Source: Xanthomonas sp.
GTDB taxonomy: Bacteria; Pseudomonadota; Gammaproteobacteria; Xanthomonadales; Xanthomonadaceae
Length of the DNA stretch: 64,000 bases
Assembly (NCBI GenBank): GCA_018262705.1
Contig: JADFDQ010000002.1
Span: 175,248 to 239,247, forward strand
Direction of reading: 5' to 3'
Shown one piece after another: positions 34,686-43,193 of this stretch (the stretch's first letter is position 1; the number at the start of each line of letters is the position of its first letter). The translations under genes were made by a program, and so were the position numbers. Below the pieces are notes generated by a model, which was not told the DNA's origin, did not search any database, and saw only the letters and a list, made by a program, of their open reading frames with translations.

Positions 34686-35077
34686 GTGCAAATCGGGTCC
34701 ATTGAGTCGAGTCCAAGCGAGGCGGCCACAGTGGTCATGTTGTCGTCGTGGGTTGCCATCACGATGCCCGAACCCAGCAAGGCGCAGGTCGCAAGGTGGA
34801 TCGCGTCTAGCGATTTGACGTGCGGCTCGATGGCTGCAGCAAACCGCAGGATGCCGTCATCGATGCTCACCAGATTGATCCGATCCAGCAGCGGCCTGGA
34901 CAGAGCAGGGTCCAGGCCCTCGCGCCGCAATACGCGCGTCAACTCCAGATGCAGCAACGTTGACGAGAACACCTGATCCCCTGCCTGGATCGTCGCATCA
35001 AGCCACGCTCGGGCCCGCTCATCGCCGCCGGACAGAATTGCATGCAGGGCAACCGAGGCATCGACGTACCAACGCAT
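34682..35077 (-). CDS. vapC: VapC-type PIN-domain toxin
   Basis: A 131-aa PIN toxin: MRWYVDASVALHAIL (first Asp), FSSTLLHLELTRVLRREG (Glu), VKSLDAIHLATCALL (Asp) and VMATHDDNM (Asp). The track start 35152 is inside the antitoxin; ATG 35077 overlaps its stop (TGATG). The 4-base overlap with the downstream glycosyltransferase makes an antitoxin-toxin-glycosyltransferase operon. Confidence 0.9.
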   Translation of the reverse strand: MRWYVDASVALHAILSGGDERARAWLDATIQAGDQVFSSTLLHLELTRVLRREGLDPALSRPLLDRINLVSIDDGILRFAAAIEPHVKSLDAIHLATCALLGSGIVMATHDDNMTTVAASLGLDSMDPICT

Positions 35078-35349
35078 CAACGATCCCCGCGCGATTCCTT
35101 GAACAAGGCATCCACCCGCGACGGGGTGTAGTCGGCTTTCGCCACCGGCCACGCCGCCGGCTTGCGCTTGGCCGGCGTGATGCGTCCTTCCGCACGCAGC
35201 CGGGCAATCACATCCCCGGAAGCCTGCACGGCCTCGATCCGCCAGCGCGCAACGCCGCGCTCGGTGATGATGACGGGCCGCCCCTCCGTCACCGCGTCAA
35301 GTACCTGTGCCGTCTGCTGATTCAGCTCACGCTTGCTGATGGGTCTCAT
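35077..35349 (-). CDS. Phd/YefM-type antitoxin
   Basis: A 90-aa antitoxin: MRPISKRELNQQTAQVLDAVTEGRPVIITERG, the Phd/YefM dimer and DNA-binding block, then RWRIEAV. The tail KADYTPSRVDALFKESRGDR is the toxin-binding part. A CAGTC-N5-GACTG inverted repeat lies at 35372-35386, about 22 bases upstream. Confidence 0.88.
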   Translation of the reverse strand: MRPISKRELNQQTAQVLDAVTEGRPVIITERGVARWRIEAVQASGDVIARLRAEGRITPAKRKPAAWPVAKADYTPSRVDALFKESRGDR

Positions 35350-35418
35350 GCGATCAGTGTACTACATTTGTCAGTCGCTATGACTGGCCGGTACGGCTGC
35401 TTTTGCAGCGCAACCGCA

Positions 35419-36714
35419 TCAATGCCGTTGCCCCGACTTCGGTACGTTCTTGGCACCTACCAGCACCGCCCGATACAACGCGAGGTAGCGCTCGGCGATG
35501 TGGCTTTCATCAAAATTCGCCACCACGTGCGCTTGGCCGCCCGCCGCAAACCGCCGCCTGAGCGGTGCATCGTCCACCAATTCCTGCAGCGCGGCCGCAA
35601 GCGCTTTGGTATCCCTGCGCGGAACCACCAAGCCGCCAACGCCATGCAACACGACCTCGGGAATTCCGCCGCTGTCAAAACTCACGACCGGCGTGCCGCA
35701 GGCCTGCGACTCTGCCCCGATCCGCCCGAATGTCTCCACTTCCGACGAGACGAGGGTGATGTCGGCGGCTTGGTAGCAGCGCGCCATCGCTTCCGGCTCG
35801 CTCTGGAAAGGCAGCACGATCGAGGGAACGTTCAACTGTCCCGCCACATGCGCAGCGGAGCGTCCGATGACCAGCGCCCGCACGCCGCTGCGATCCTGCA
35901 ATGCATTCAGCGCGGCAACCGCGTGGTGGGTCGCGATGCCGAAGCGGTGCCATTCCACGGTTTGGCCCGCCAGCAACACGACGACTTCACCCGCGTCGAG
36001 GCCGAGTGCCTCGCGTTGTTGCTGCCGCAGCTCCGGTGCAACCGGACGGAACACCGAGAGGTCGATGCCGTTGTAGATGCGCGTGACCGGCTTGTCGGCC
36101 AGGATCGGGCTTTCCGCCACGCGCTGCTTCACCTCGTCGGAGATCGTCACCACATGCAAATTCGAGCGCGCGATGAGCCGGCGCTTGCGCAGCCAATTGG
36201 CATGTGTTCCGTCACGGGGAATCGCTGGCGGAAGGGTCAAATCCGGGCACTGCCCGCAGCCGATCTTCCAGCGCATGCAATCCATGTACACCGCGCAGTG
36301 CCCGGTCAGCATCCAGTAATCGCGCAGGGTCAACACGCCGGGAATCTTGCGGGTGATCGCCGGCAGTGCGGACAGGTCGGCATAGCCGGACGATCCCCAC
36401 AGCGAATGGAAATGGACGATGTCGAAACGCCCATCCAGCAGTTTCGCAAGGTGGCGGAAGCTCGGGTTGTAGATGTCCTGCCAACCGAACTGGCGTTCCA
36501 GCGCACGGGCCAATCGCCGCGAGCCGGGGATGCCGCGCACGTAGGGAATCTTTTCGACGCCCGGTTCGTCGGTCTTTTTTTCACCCACGAACAGGGTCGA
36601 AGCATGCCCGGCCGTGCGCAGTCCCCGGTGCAGGCTGACGACGCTGCGTTCGGCGCCACCGCCAAGATCGGCGGCGTGGATCAGGGCGATCCGCAGCGGC
36701 GCGTCCCCGTTCAA
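35419..36714 (-). CDS. Glycosyltransferase family 4
   Basis: A 431-aa GT-B transferase. The opening LRIALIHAADLGGGAERSVVSLHRGL has the acceptor-domain glycine loop. LRDYWMLTGHCAVYMDCMRWKIGCGQCPDL is a Cys-rich segment found in a WcaI/Bac-type GT4 subgroup. The donor domain has ITLVSSEVETFGRIGAESQACG (E-x7-E). The start TTG 36714 overlaps the upstream asnB stop (TTTGA); the longer track start is in a wrong frame. Confidence 0.82.
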   Translation of the reverse strand: MNGDAPLRIALIHAADLGGGAERSVVSLHRGLRTAGHASTLFVGEKKTDEPGVEKIPYVRGIPGSRRLARALERQFGWQDIYNPSFRHLAKLLDGRFDIVHFHSLWGSSGYADLSALPAITRKIPGVLTLRDYWMLTGHCAVYMDCMRWKIGCGQCPDLTLPPAIPRDGTHANWLRKRRLIARSNLHVVTISDEVKQRVAESPILADKPVTRIYNGIDLSVFRPVAPELRQQQREALGLDAGEVVVLLAGQTVEWHRFGIATHHAVAALNALQDRSGVRALVIGRSAAHVAGQLNVPSIVLPFQSEPEAMARCYQAADITLVSSEVETFGRIGAESQACGTPVVSFDSGGIPEVVLHGVGGLVVPRRDTKALAAALQELVDDAPLRRRFAAGGQAHVVANFDESHIAERYLALYRAVLVGAKNVPKSGQRH

Positions 36715-38567
36715 ACGGCTTCCTGCCTGCGCCATTCCGCCAGCATCAACAGGCTCCACAGCCGCAGCCCGTGGTTGAAGTCGTTGCCGTGGGCAGCGAG
36801 CATTCCGCGCACCACCTCCATGTCGAACCATGCGTCCAGCCCGCTGGAGGCATCCAGCAGCCGTTCGCGCACCCGGCCCTTGTTTGCCCCGCCGAGCCAA
36901 TCGCCGATGGGGATGGAGAAGCCGCGCTTGCGGGTGTTCAACATTTCCCAAGGATAAAACCGGCTGGCGGCTTTCTTCAGCGCGTACTTGCCGCACCAGG
37001 TGCCGCCCGCTTCCCCTTCGAGCCAGCGCAATCGCATCGACGGCGGCATCGTGGCCACCGTTTCCAACAGACGATGGTCGAGCAGCGGCACCCGCACTTC
37101 CAATCCGTGCGCCATGCTGGCGATATCGACCTTGGTCAGGTTGTCGTTGACCAGATAAGTCTCGATATCGACCAACTGGCAGCGGCTCAGCGGATCGCCC
37201 TTGCCCGCGGCAACGAAGCGCTCGCGATTCCAGTCGCGGGTCGCCGCGACATGGTGCTGATAGTCGCCACGCCACAGTTGCATCCGCTGCGCATCGGGAA
37301 TGCACGGCGACCGTCCGTACCAGGCCTCGGCCAGCGTTGGCGCCGCGCGCAGCACCCCGGCGTTGCGCAAGACATTGCCTGCCAACCGACGCAGGTGACG
37401 CACGCGTCCCGTCGGCTCACGGTACATCTGCGCCAGCTTCGGAAAATACGAATAGCCGGCAAACACCTCGTCGCCGCCGTCGCCCGACAGCACCATCGGC
37501 ACCTGCCGGCGCGCTTCCTCGCACACGCGCCAGGTGCACACCGCCGAGCTGTCGGCAAAGGGTTCCCCGTAGTGCTGCGCCAGCGTCGGCAGCAGGCCGA
37601 GCGCGTCCACCCCGACCACGGTTTCTGCGTGCTGCGTGCCGGCGAGTTCAGAGAACTTCCGCGCCGGTTCGCGCTCATCGAGGCCCGGAAAATCAAAGCC
37701 AATCGTGAAGGTACGCAGCGGCGCATCGAGATGGCGCGCCGCGTAGGCCACCACGGTGCTGGAATCCACGCCGCCGGACAGGAACGCCCCAAACGGCACG
37801 TCGGCCACGAGATGCGAACCCACCGCGTCGTGCAGCGCCGCATCCAGCGCCTCGATCCATTCCGCTTCGCTGCGCCGCACTTCGGGCCGCCACTGCAACG
37901 CCCAGTAGCGTTTCGGCCCCTCGATCCGACCATCGGCACCGACCTGCATCCAGTGGCCGGGTTCCAGCTTGCGGATCCCGCGGTAGATGCTTTTCGGCGC
38001 CGGGACGTAGAGCAGGTGCAGGTAGTGGTCGAGCGCGTCCAGGTCCACCCGGCGATCCGCGCCCGGCCAGGCGCGCAGCGCCTGCAATTCCGATGCGAAA
38101 GCGAACCCGTCCTTGCCGATTGCATAGCACAGCGGTTTGATGCCCACCCGATCACGCGCCAACAGCAGCTTTTGCCTGCGCCCATCCCACAGCGCGAAAG
38201 CGAACATGCCGCGCAACCGCTGCAGCACATCGATGCCCCACTCCGCGTAGCCGTGCAGGATGGTTTCGCAATCGCCATTGCTGGAAAAGACGTGCCCACG
38301 CGCGATCAACTCGGCGCGCAGCTCGCGATAGTTGTAGATCTCCCCGTTGGCGACCAGCCACAGGCTGCGATCCGCATTGTGCAAGGGCTGCTGCCCGGTG
38401 GCAGGATCGATGATCGCCAGCCGTCGGTGCGCCAGCGCCAGCGGCCCTTCGACGTGGATATCGCCGCCATCCGGCCCACGGTGCACCTGACGGGCGTTCA
38501 TCGCTTCCGCGAGTTCGCGCTGCGCCGGCTTGCCGTCAAAGTTCAGGAAGCCGGCGATGCCGCACAT
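36711..38567 (-). CDS. asnB: Asparagine synthase-type amidotransferase (second copy)
   Basis: A 618-aa enzyme with catalytic C2 ([12 protein letters not shown]), HRGPDGGD and VANGEIYNYRELR in the glutaminase domain, then FGAFLSGGVDSSTVVAY and LSGDGGDEVFAGYSYF in the ATP-dependent synthetase domain. It is not close to the other AsnB outside these motifs, so the two probably amidate different substrates. Its start overlaps the preceding glycosyltransferase's 3' end by about 25 bases. A role in amidating a uronic acid of the glycan is inferred from context. Confidence 0.88.
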   Translation of the reverse strand: MCGIAGFLNFDGKPAQRELAEAMNARQVHRGPDGGDIHVEGPLALAHRRLAIIDPATGQQPLHNADRSLWLVANGEIYNYRELRAELIARGHVFSSNGDCETILHGYAEWGIDVLQRLRGMFAFALWDGRRQKLLLARDRVGIKPLCYAIGKDGFAFASELQALRAWPGADRRVDLDALDHYLHLLYVPAPKSIYRGIRKLEPGHWMQVGADGRIEGPKRYWALQWRPEVRRSEAEWIEALDAALHDAVGSHLVADVPFGAFLSGGVDSSTVVAYAARHLDAPLRTFTIGFDFPGLDEREPARKFSELAGTQHAETVVGVDALGLLPTLAQHYGEPFADSSAVCTWRVCEEARRQVPMVLSGDGGDEVFAGYSYFPKLAQMYREPTGRVRHLRRLAGNVLRNAGVLRAAPTLAEAWYGRSPCIPDAQRMQLWRGDYQHHVAATRDWNRERFVAAGKGDPLSRCQLVDIETYLVNDNLTKVDIASMAHGLEVRVPLLDHRLLETVATMPPSMRLRWLEGEAGGTWCGKYALKKAASRFYPWEMLNTRKRGFSIPIGDWLGGANKGRVRERLLDASSGLDAWFDMEVVRGMLAAHGNDFNHGLRLWSLLMLAEWRRQEAV

Positions 38568-39835
38568 GGTGTAATCGTTTCCTCGGTTTCATCCGTTGCG
38601 CGCTGTCCGATCCGGACCGGAAGTTCGATTTCCAGAAATTCGGCAAAACTGTTGCGAAAGCACTCCACCGTGAACGTTTCCGACAATGCGCGCGCACCGG
38701 CATCGATCGCAGTCGTGCGCAGCGCCGGATCGACGCACAAACCACGCAATGCCTCGGCCAAGACTTCGGCATCCAGCCGGGTGACGCACGCGCCAAACGG
38801 ATAGCGTTCAAAGAATGCCGGCAGCGAAGCATGCGGCGGCGCGTGCAGCAGGATCGGCGCACCGGCTGCGAGGTAGGTCGTGGTCTTGGACGGAAAGGAG
38901 AACTCAGAAAATGCCCGCCAGTCCTGCTCGAACGGCTGCGGCAGGTAATTGACGTCGCAGCCGGACAGCAGAGCAATGGTGTCGTCCACGGATCGGTAGC
39001 CATGGCATTCGATCCGGCGCGGCACCGACGACCACAGGTCGAAGCGTTGACCCATCAAGACCAACGTGACCGCGCGCCGATCAATGGCCCAGCCCAGATG
39101 GTCGAGGGCTTGCAGCAGGCATTGGAATGCGCTGCGGGCGGTGACGCTGCCGGCGAATCCGATCCGGATCGAAGATTCTTCGCGCCCCTGCGGTGCGCTC
39201 CTACGGGGTGGCGAATCCGCGCCGTGGCGCAGGATGACGCCCTCTTTTCCGTAGCGGCGATGGTATTCTTCGCGCATGGTCTCGCCGATGACTGCTAGGG
39301 ATGTCGACGCCCGTATCGCCGCTTCGAAATTGCGCCGGCACGCCGCTGCGGTGAACCGATCCAGCCCGAAATAGCGGACGTTGTGTTCGATGTCATCCCA
39401 CACCAGGGTGCGCAACGGCAGTCCAAGCACATCGGCAACCTGCGCGGCCACGGCAATGCTGGCCGGCGTGTCCAGCACCGACCAGATTTCCTCGACGTTC
39501 CGGCTGCGCGCATGGTCGGCGCAAGCGCGAACCGCCGCAGCAATGCGCCGGCGATTGGCCATCGTCATTCGCAGCCAGTCGAACGCCTTCCCGATTCGCC
39601 CGAAACGCGACTGCGGCCGTCGTTCGAAGCGGCAGCCCAACACGCGCATGGGGTTGCCGCGTGCGGTTCGCGTGTCGCGCGCCGCGTCCGAGTCATCGGC
39701 AATGTGTACGACCATCAGGGAACCGGGCGGCAGGAAGGATTCCAGATCGTGCAGGATGATCCCGCCAACCCCTTCCGGGCCGGGCGCCGTGCCGGTCAAC
39801 AGCAATCGCTTGCGGTCAGCCAACGTGCCGCTCAT
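38543..39835 (-). CDS. Glycosyltransferase (GT-B) with an in-frame REP insertion
   Basis: A 430-aa protein probably transferring a sugar. It has [41 protein letters not shown], then [22 protein letters not shown] (donor-domain start) and [35 protein letters not shown]. Residues about 210-219, [10 protein letters not shown], are encoded by a REP palindrome at 39179-39204, read in frame in the linker between the two domains. ATG 39835 overlaps the epimerase stop by about 20 bases. Family number cannot be fixed. Confidence 0.72.
   Translation of the reverse strand: MSGTLADRKRLLLTGTAPGPEGVGGIILHDLESFLPPGSLMVVHIADDSDAARDTRTARGNPMRVLGCRFERRPQSRFGRIGKAFDWLRMTMANRRRIAAAVRACADHARSRNVEEIWSVLDTPASIAVAAQVADVLGLPLRTLVWDDIEHNVRYFGLDRFTAAACRRNFEAAIRASTSLAVIGETMREEYHRRYGKEGVILRHGADSPPRRSAPQGREESSIRIGFAGSVTARSAFQCLLQALDHLGWAIDRRAVTLVLMGQRFDLWSSVPRRIECHGYRSVDDTIALLSGCDVNYLPQPFEQDWRAFSEFSFPSKTTTYLAAGAPILLHAPPHASLPAFFERYPFGACVTRLDAEVLAEALRGLCVDPALRTTAIDAGARALSETFTVECFRNSFAEFLEIELPVRIGQRATDETEETITPCAASPAS
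39179..39204 (-). repeat. REP copy inside a coding sequence
   Basis: Short-form REP (plus strand TTCGCGCCCCTGCGGTGCGC...CTAC) within the glycosyltransferase at 38543-39835. It is read in frame without creating a stop because the TAG is out of phase. Confidence 0.88.
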
Positions 39836-40877
39836 GCAAGGTGCGCACGATGTCCTGCAGGATCTGGTCGAGCGAGATGGTGATATCCCAGCCGGGATAG
39901 TCGGCTTTTGCCTGCCCCAAGTCGGAGATGTAGCAGATGTGATCGCCGATGCGATTGTCGTCGACGTATTCCCACTGCAGCCGTTTCCCAGCCAGCGTTT
40001 CCAGCTTGGCGATGGCTTCCAGCATGGACACGCTGTTGCCGCGCCCGCCGCCGATGTTGTAGACCGCGCCGGGTCGCGGCGCAGCGTGGAAGCGCTCGAT
40101 GAACCGGCAGACGTCGCTGGCGTCGATGTTGTCGCGCACCTGCTTGCCCTTGTAGCCGAACACCTTGTAGGGACGGCTTTCGACGACACAGCGCGCAAGG
40201 TAGGCCAGAAAGCCGTGTAACTCGGCGGCGCTATGCGCGGCGCCGGTCAGGCAACCGCCACGCAGACACACCGTGTTCATTCCGAAGTAGCGCCCATATT
40301 CCTGCACCATCACGTCGGCGGCGACCTTGCTGGCGCCGAACACGCTGTGTTTGCAGAGGTCGATGCGGCAGGATTCCTTGATCCCGTCGAAATCGTCCGG
40401 ATTCGCGTATTCCCAGCGCGTATCCAGTTCGATCAGCGGCACTTCGTTGGGCGCATCGCCATAGACCTTGTTTGTGCTCAAGAACACGAAGGTCGCCTGC
40501 GGGCGATGACGATGCGTGGCTTCCAGCATGTTCATGGTGCCGACGGCATTGACGTCGAAATCGTCGAATGGGCGCTTGGCCGCCAGATCATGTGATGGCT
40601 GCGCGGCGGCATGCACGACCATGTTCGCAGGAATATCCTGTAGCGCCTGCAGGATGGCAGCGCGGTCGCGGATGTCGATTTGATGATGGATGTAACCGGG
40701 GATGTCCTGCTGCAAGCGCGCCAGATTCCAACGGGTATCTCCGTCCGGGCCGAAGAAGTCGGCGCGCATGTTGTTGTCGATGCCATGCACCGTCCAGCCG
40801 AGGGCGGAAAAATGGCGCACGGCCTGGGAACCGATCAGACCGGCCGAGCCGGTGACGAGCAGCGTTTTATCAGTCAT
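39816..40877 (-). CDS. NAD-dependent epimerase, CDP-tyvelose/paratose 2-epimerase-like
   Basis: A 353-aa extended SDR. It has [39 protein letters not shown] (the region characteristic of the CDP-paratose 2-epimerase group), LSTNKVYGD and the catalytic region [23 protein letters not shown]. The Y of YxxxK appears as F here (SVFGASK), which occurs in some members of this group. ATG 40877 replaces the longer track start. The true substrate is unknown; the name reflects similarity only. Confidence 0.72.
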   Translation of the reverse strand: MTDKTLLVTGSAGLIGSQAVRHFSALGWTVHGIDNNMRADFFGPDGDTRWNLARLQQDIPGYIHHQIDIRDRAAILQALQDIPANMVVHAAAQPSHDLAAKRPFDDFDVNAVGTMNMLEATHRHRPQATFVFLSTNKVYGDAPNEVPLIELDTRWEYANPDDFDGIKESCRIDLCKHSVFGASKVAADVMVQEYGRYFGMNTVCLRGGCLTGAAHSAAELHGFLAYLARCVVESRPYKVFGYKGKQVRDNIDASDVCRFIERFHAAPRPGAVYNIGGGRGNSVSMLEAIAKLETLAGKRLQWEYVDDNRIGDHICYISDLGQAKADYPGWDITISLDQILQDIVRTLHERHVG

Positions 40878-41038
40878 GCCCTTCTGTCCTGCGAGTGTTC
40901 TCGAAAATGGCGTTGGCGAAGAGCACCCGCGTACCGTCTTGCTGCGGAACCCGTCAACTTTGCCGCGATTCAATGATCCGGACTCTGGTGTTCAAGAATT
41001 TAAGTGAAGAGCTGATGGCGATGAATCGAAAACGCACA

Positions 41039-42238
41039 CTAATGCTTCGGAACAAAATCAAGTGCGGATCGCAATGTTTCAAGGAAATAAGCCGCAGGAC
41101 GTTCTCTTGTCCACTCGAGCGTTCTGCATGATCGGCACTCCAGTTCGGCGGGTGACATCATCGCGCAAGAATCTACCACCTGTCCGATCTCGTCCAGAGA
41201 GCAGCTCTTTAGCTCGACCCCAAAGCCTACGACTGACAAGCCAGACTCCTTGGATATTATTGGAACAAGACCAGCAGCCATGTTATTAACTACCGAGCCT
41301 GGAACACCTTCTGAGGCGGAGGGGTAAATTATGAAACCACAATGGCTCACCGCATCCCGGTAACTCTGCGAGCAGATGTCGACCCACCCCATTAGATGAA
41401 TGTTCGGAAGCGACAGCTCTGCTTGATATGCCTTCCGAAAGCTATTAGAAACATTTCCAAATACCCACAAGTGAAGATTTGGTCGCTGGGAAAATACTTC
41501 AATCAATAAATCAAGCCCTCTGGAAACGGCGGCGTAGCTGGCCATCCATAGAAAAGCCTTCCTAGCTAGTGAATAGTCCTTCGCCTCAGCAACATTAATC
41601 GACGCATCGTAATCCTTTTCATAGCTCCAATGCGGCTTATTAAGATACGGGGCGTAACTGGACAATGTCACATCGTTGCCGAGAACGAGCAGACTATCGG
41701 CCAATGCAGGTCCAGGGTCTGTTCGATAGCGGGCGAAACACTCTCTGGGCAAGTCAACACCCCTACGCGCCTTCAACGCAGAAAGCCTCCTTTCTTCGGC
41801 GCTCACAAGAACAGGGAGATACTGCGTGGTACCCAAAAAAATCCGCCTAGCAGCGTCATTCCTTCTGCAGGAAATATCAAACGCCGGCCCATGACCAATG
41901 ACTAGGTCATATGCTTTTTTTGGCGGCTGATCGTTCTCCCAATGAGTCACATCAACGACATAGCCGCGCTTATCCAGCTCTTGCGCCAGTTGCACGACCC
42001 GATCCATGTTCCTGTGACTTCTGAACATTTCATCCGTAGCACCATGCGCAAATGGATCGACCACATAACAAATCAACGCTCGTCTACCGTTCTCTCGCCC
42101 AAGCACGTTGTACAACGCTTGCCGGATCTTGAGATTTCGTTGACGCATGGCATTTCGTGAAGCAATTACATTACCAATTATTCGCGTCAGCTTAAACCGA
42201 ATATGAAGGTAAATTCGAAAAGGAATATTTCTAAGCAA
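41039..42238 (-). CDS. Glycosyltransferase family 4, low-GC
   Basis: A 399-aa GT-B-like transferase. N-terminal residues 1-50 are basic; then RRALICYVVDPFAHG, DLVIGHGPAFD, RKAFLWMASYAAVSRGLDLLIEVF, LHLWVFGNVSN and FIIYPSASEGVPGSVVNNMAAGLVPI, a variant of the GT4 donor motif. Codons are clearly richer in A/T than in neighbouring genes, and so is the next gene, which points to recent transfer. The 160 bases upstream (40878-41038) hold no gene I can see. Confidence 0.72.
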   Translation of the reverse strand: MLRNIPFRIYLHIRFKLTRIIGNVIASRNAMRQRNLKIRQALYNVLGRENGRRALICYVVDPFAHGATDEMFRSHRNMDRVVQLAQELDKRGYVVDVTHWENDQPPKKAYDLVIGHGPAFDISCRRNDAARRIFLGTTQYLPVLVSAEERRLSALKARRGVDLPRECFARYRTDPGPALADSLLVLGNDVTLSSYAPYLNKPHWSYEKDYDASINVAEAKDYSLARKAFLWMASYAAVSRGLDLLIEVFSQRPNLHLWVFGNVSNSFRKAYQAELSLPNIHLMGWVDICSQSYRDAVSHCGFIIYPSASEGVPGSVVNNMAAGLVPIISKESGLSVVGFGVELKSCSLDEIGQVVDSCAMMSPAELECRSCRTLEWTRERPAAYFLETLRSALDFVPKH

Positions 42239-42256
42239 GTCAGCAGCCGGCTAGAC

Positions 42257-43192
42257 CTAATCGAATCGCGCCCAGCACAGAACGACGTCACGAACAGGTT
42301 GGCCCTTTCGAGCAGATTTCCGAATTTTTTGCCACGTACGCAGAAAAGCAATTGGGTGCTTCAACGCACCGCTCCACCATCCGTAGTGCATATTTATTTT
42401 CGGGCCCTTGGAGAACTTAAACGATGTCGCATAAAGTGCCAGCCTAAAGGATCGCACTTGCGCAGGAAATATTAGACGACTCTTGAACCCAAGGCTCTGC
42501 GCCAAAGACTGAAGCGATCTTTGATTCCATCGAGTCAGGTGATGTGGAGCATGGTTCCGCGGATCGAGGCCAGAAAACTCAATTGCAGTCGGCGTTATGG
42601 GCACGCTGAAAAAAAAGCTCCCTCCTGGCCTCAACACTTTCCTGACATCCCCAACAAAAGAAACTGGAGATTCTACATGCTCCAAGCAGTGGAATGCACA
42701 AACAAAATCATAGAGTTTGCCACTTAGAGCCACACCTGAAATATCAGTAACAGCAGCATTGATTCCTCTTCGCCGGGCTTCCGCAACGGCCGAATGATTT
42801 GTATCAATTCCCATCATTTCAACCGCGGTTTGCTCTGACAGCAAAGCGATGAAATTACCACTCCCACAACCCACATCAAGCCCATTGAGCGCGTGAACCA
42901 GTTGCTTTCCTAGAATGTCCGCGACAACTCGCCACTCCCACCTTCCATTTGCGTAACCCTCACCTTCGCTCGTCACCCACTTGTAAAAGTTCGGGGAACC
43001 CGCACGCATCGGTTGTGTAAAGTCGAGGTCGCACGCTGAACAGCGAAATTCGCTGATATCCCAGAACTCGACATTATCCGGCGCCTGTAATCCAACATCT
43101 TTTTCATACTGCTCCCGCAACTCAGTTGCAGAGAGATGGCGTTCGAGTAGTGCGCTCCCTCCGCACAGAATGCAGATCCTCGGATCAGTCAT
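42257..43192 (-). CDS. Class I SAM-dependent methyltransferase with N-terminal zinc ribbon
   Basis: A 311-aa methyltransferase. Residues near 5-55 hold a Cys4 ribbon (CILCGG ... CSACDL). The SAM-binding motif LNGLDVGCGSGNFIALLS is near residue 105, with MMGIDTNHS and FHCLEHVESPV following. It lies just after wzt and shares the low-GC character of the next gene. In ABC-exported O-antigens a terminal methyl group can cap the chain and be read by the Wzt C-terminal domain; whether this enzyme does that is inference. ATG 43192 is used; GTG 43201 is possible. Confidence 0.78.
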   Translation of the reverse strand: MTDPRICILCGGSALLERHLSATELREQYEKDVGLQAPDNVEFWDISEFRCSACDLDFTQPMRAGSPNFYKWVTSEGEGYANGRWEWRVVADILGKQLVHALNGLDVGCGSGNFIALLSEQTAVEMMGIDTNHSAVAEARRRGINAAVTDISGVALSGKLYDFVCAFHCLEHVESPVSFVGDVRKVLRPGGSFFFSVPITPTAIEFSGLDPRNHAPHHLTRWNQRSLQSLAQSLGFKSRLIFPAQVRSFRLALYATSFKFSKGPKINMHYGWWSGALKHPIAFLRTWQKIRKSARKGQPVRDVVLCWARFD

Positions 43193-43193
43193 C

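Noticed and set aside
35372-35386. CAGTC-N5-GACTG inverted repeat before the phd-vapC module as a firm operator
   Set aside because: Short (5-bp arms) and in a composition where such repeats arise by chance; mentioned only in the antitoxin entry.
36771-38804. 677-residue plus-strand ORF, and similar long antisense ORFs (276-1649, 59575-61155, 34960-36957)
   Set aside because: They are antisense shadows of GC-rich genes (asnB, carB and others), with biased composition and no recognisable domain.
40878-41038. Possible promoter TTGACG-N17-GTACGC before the epimerase at 39816-40877
   Set aside because: The -10 hexamer is far from consensus, so I do not list it as a feature.
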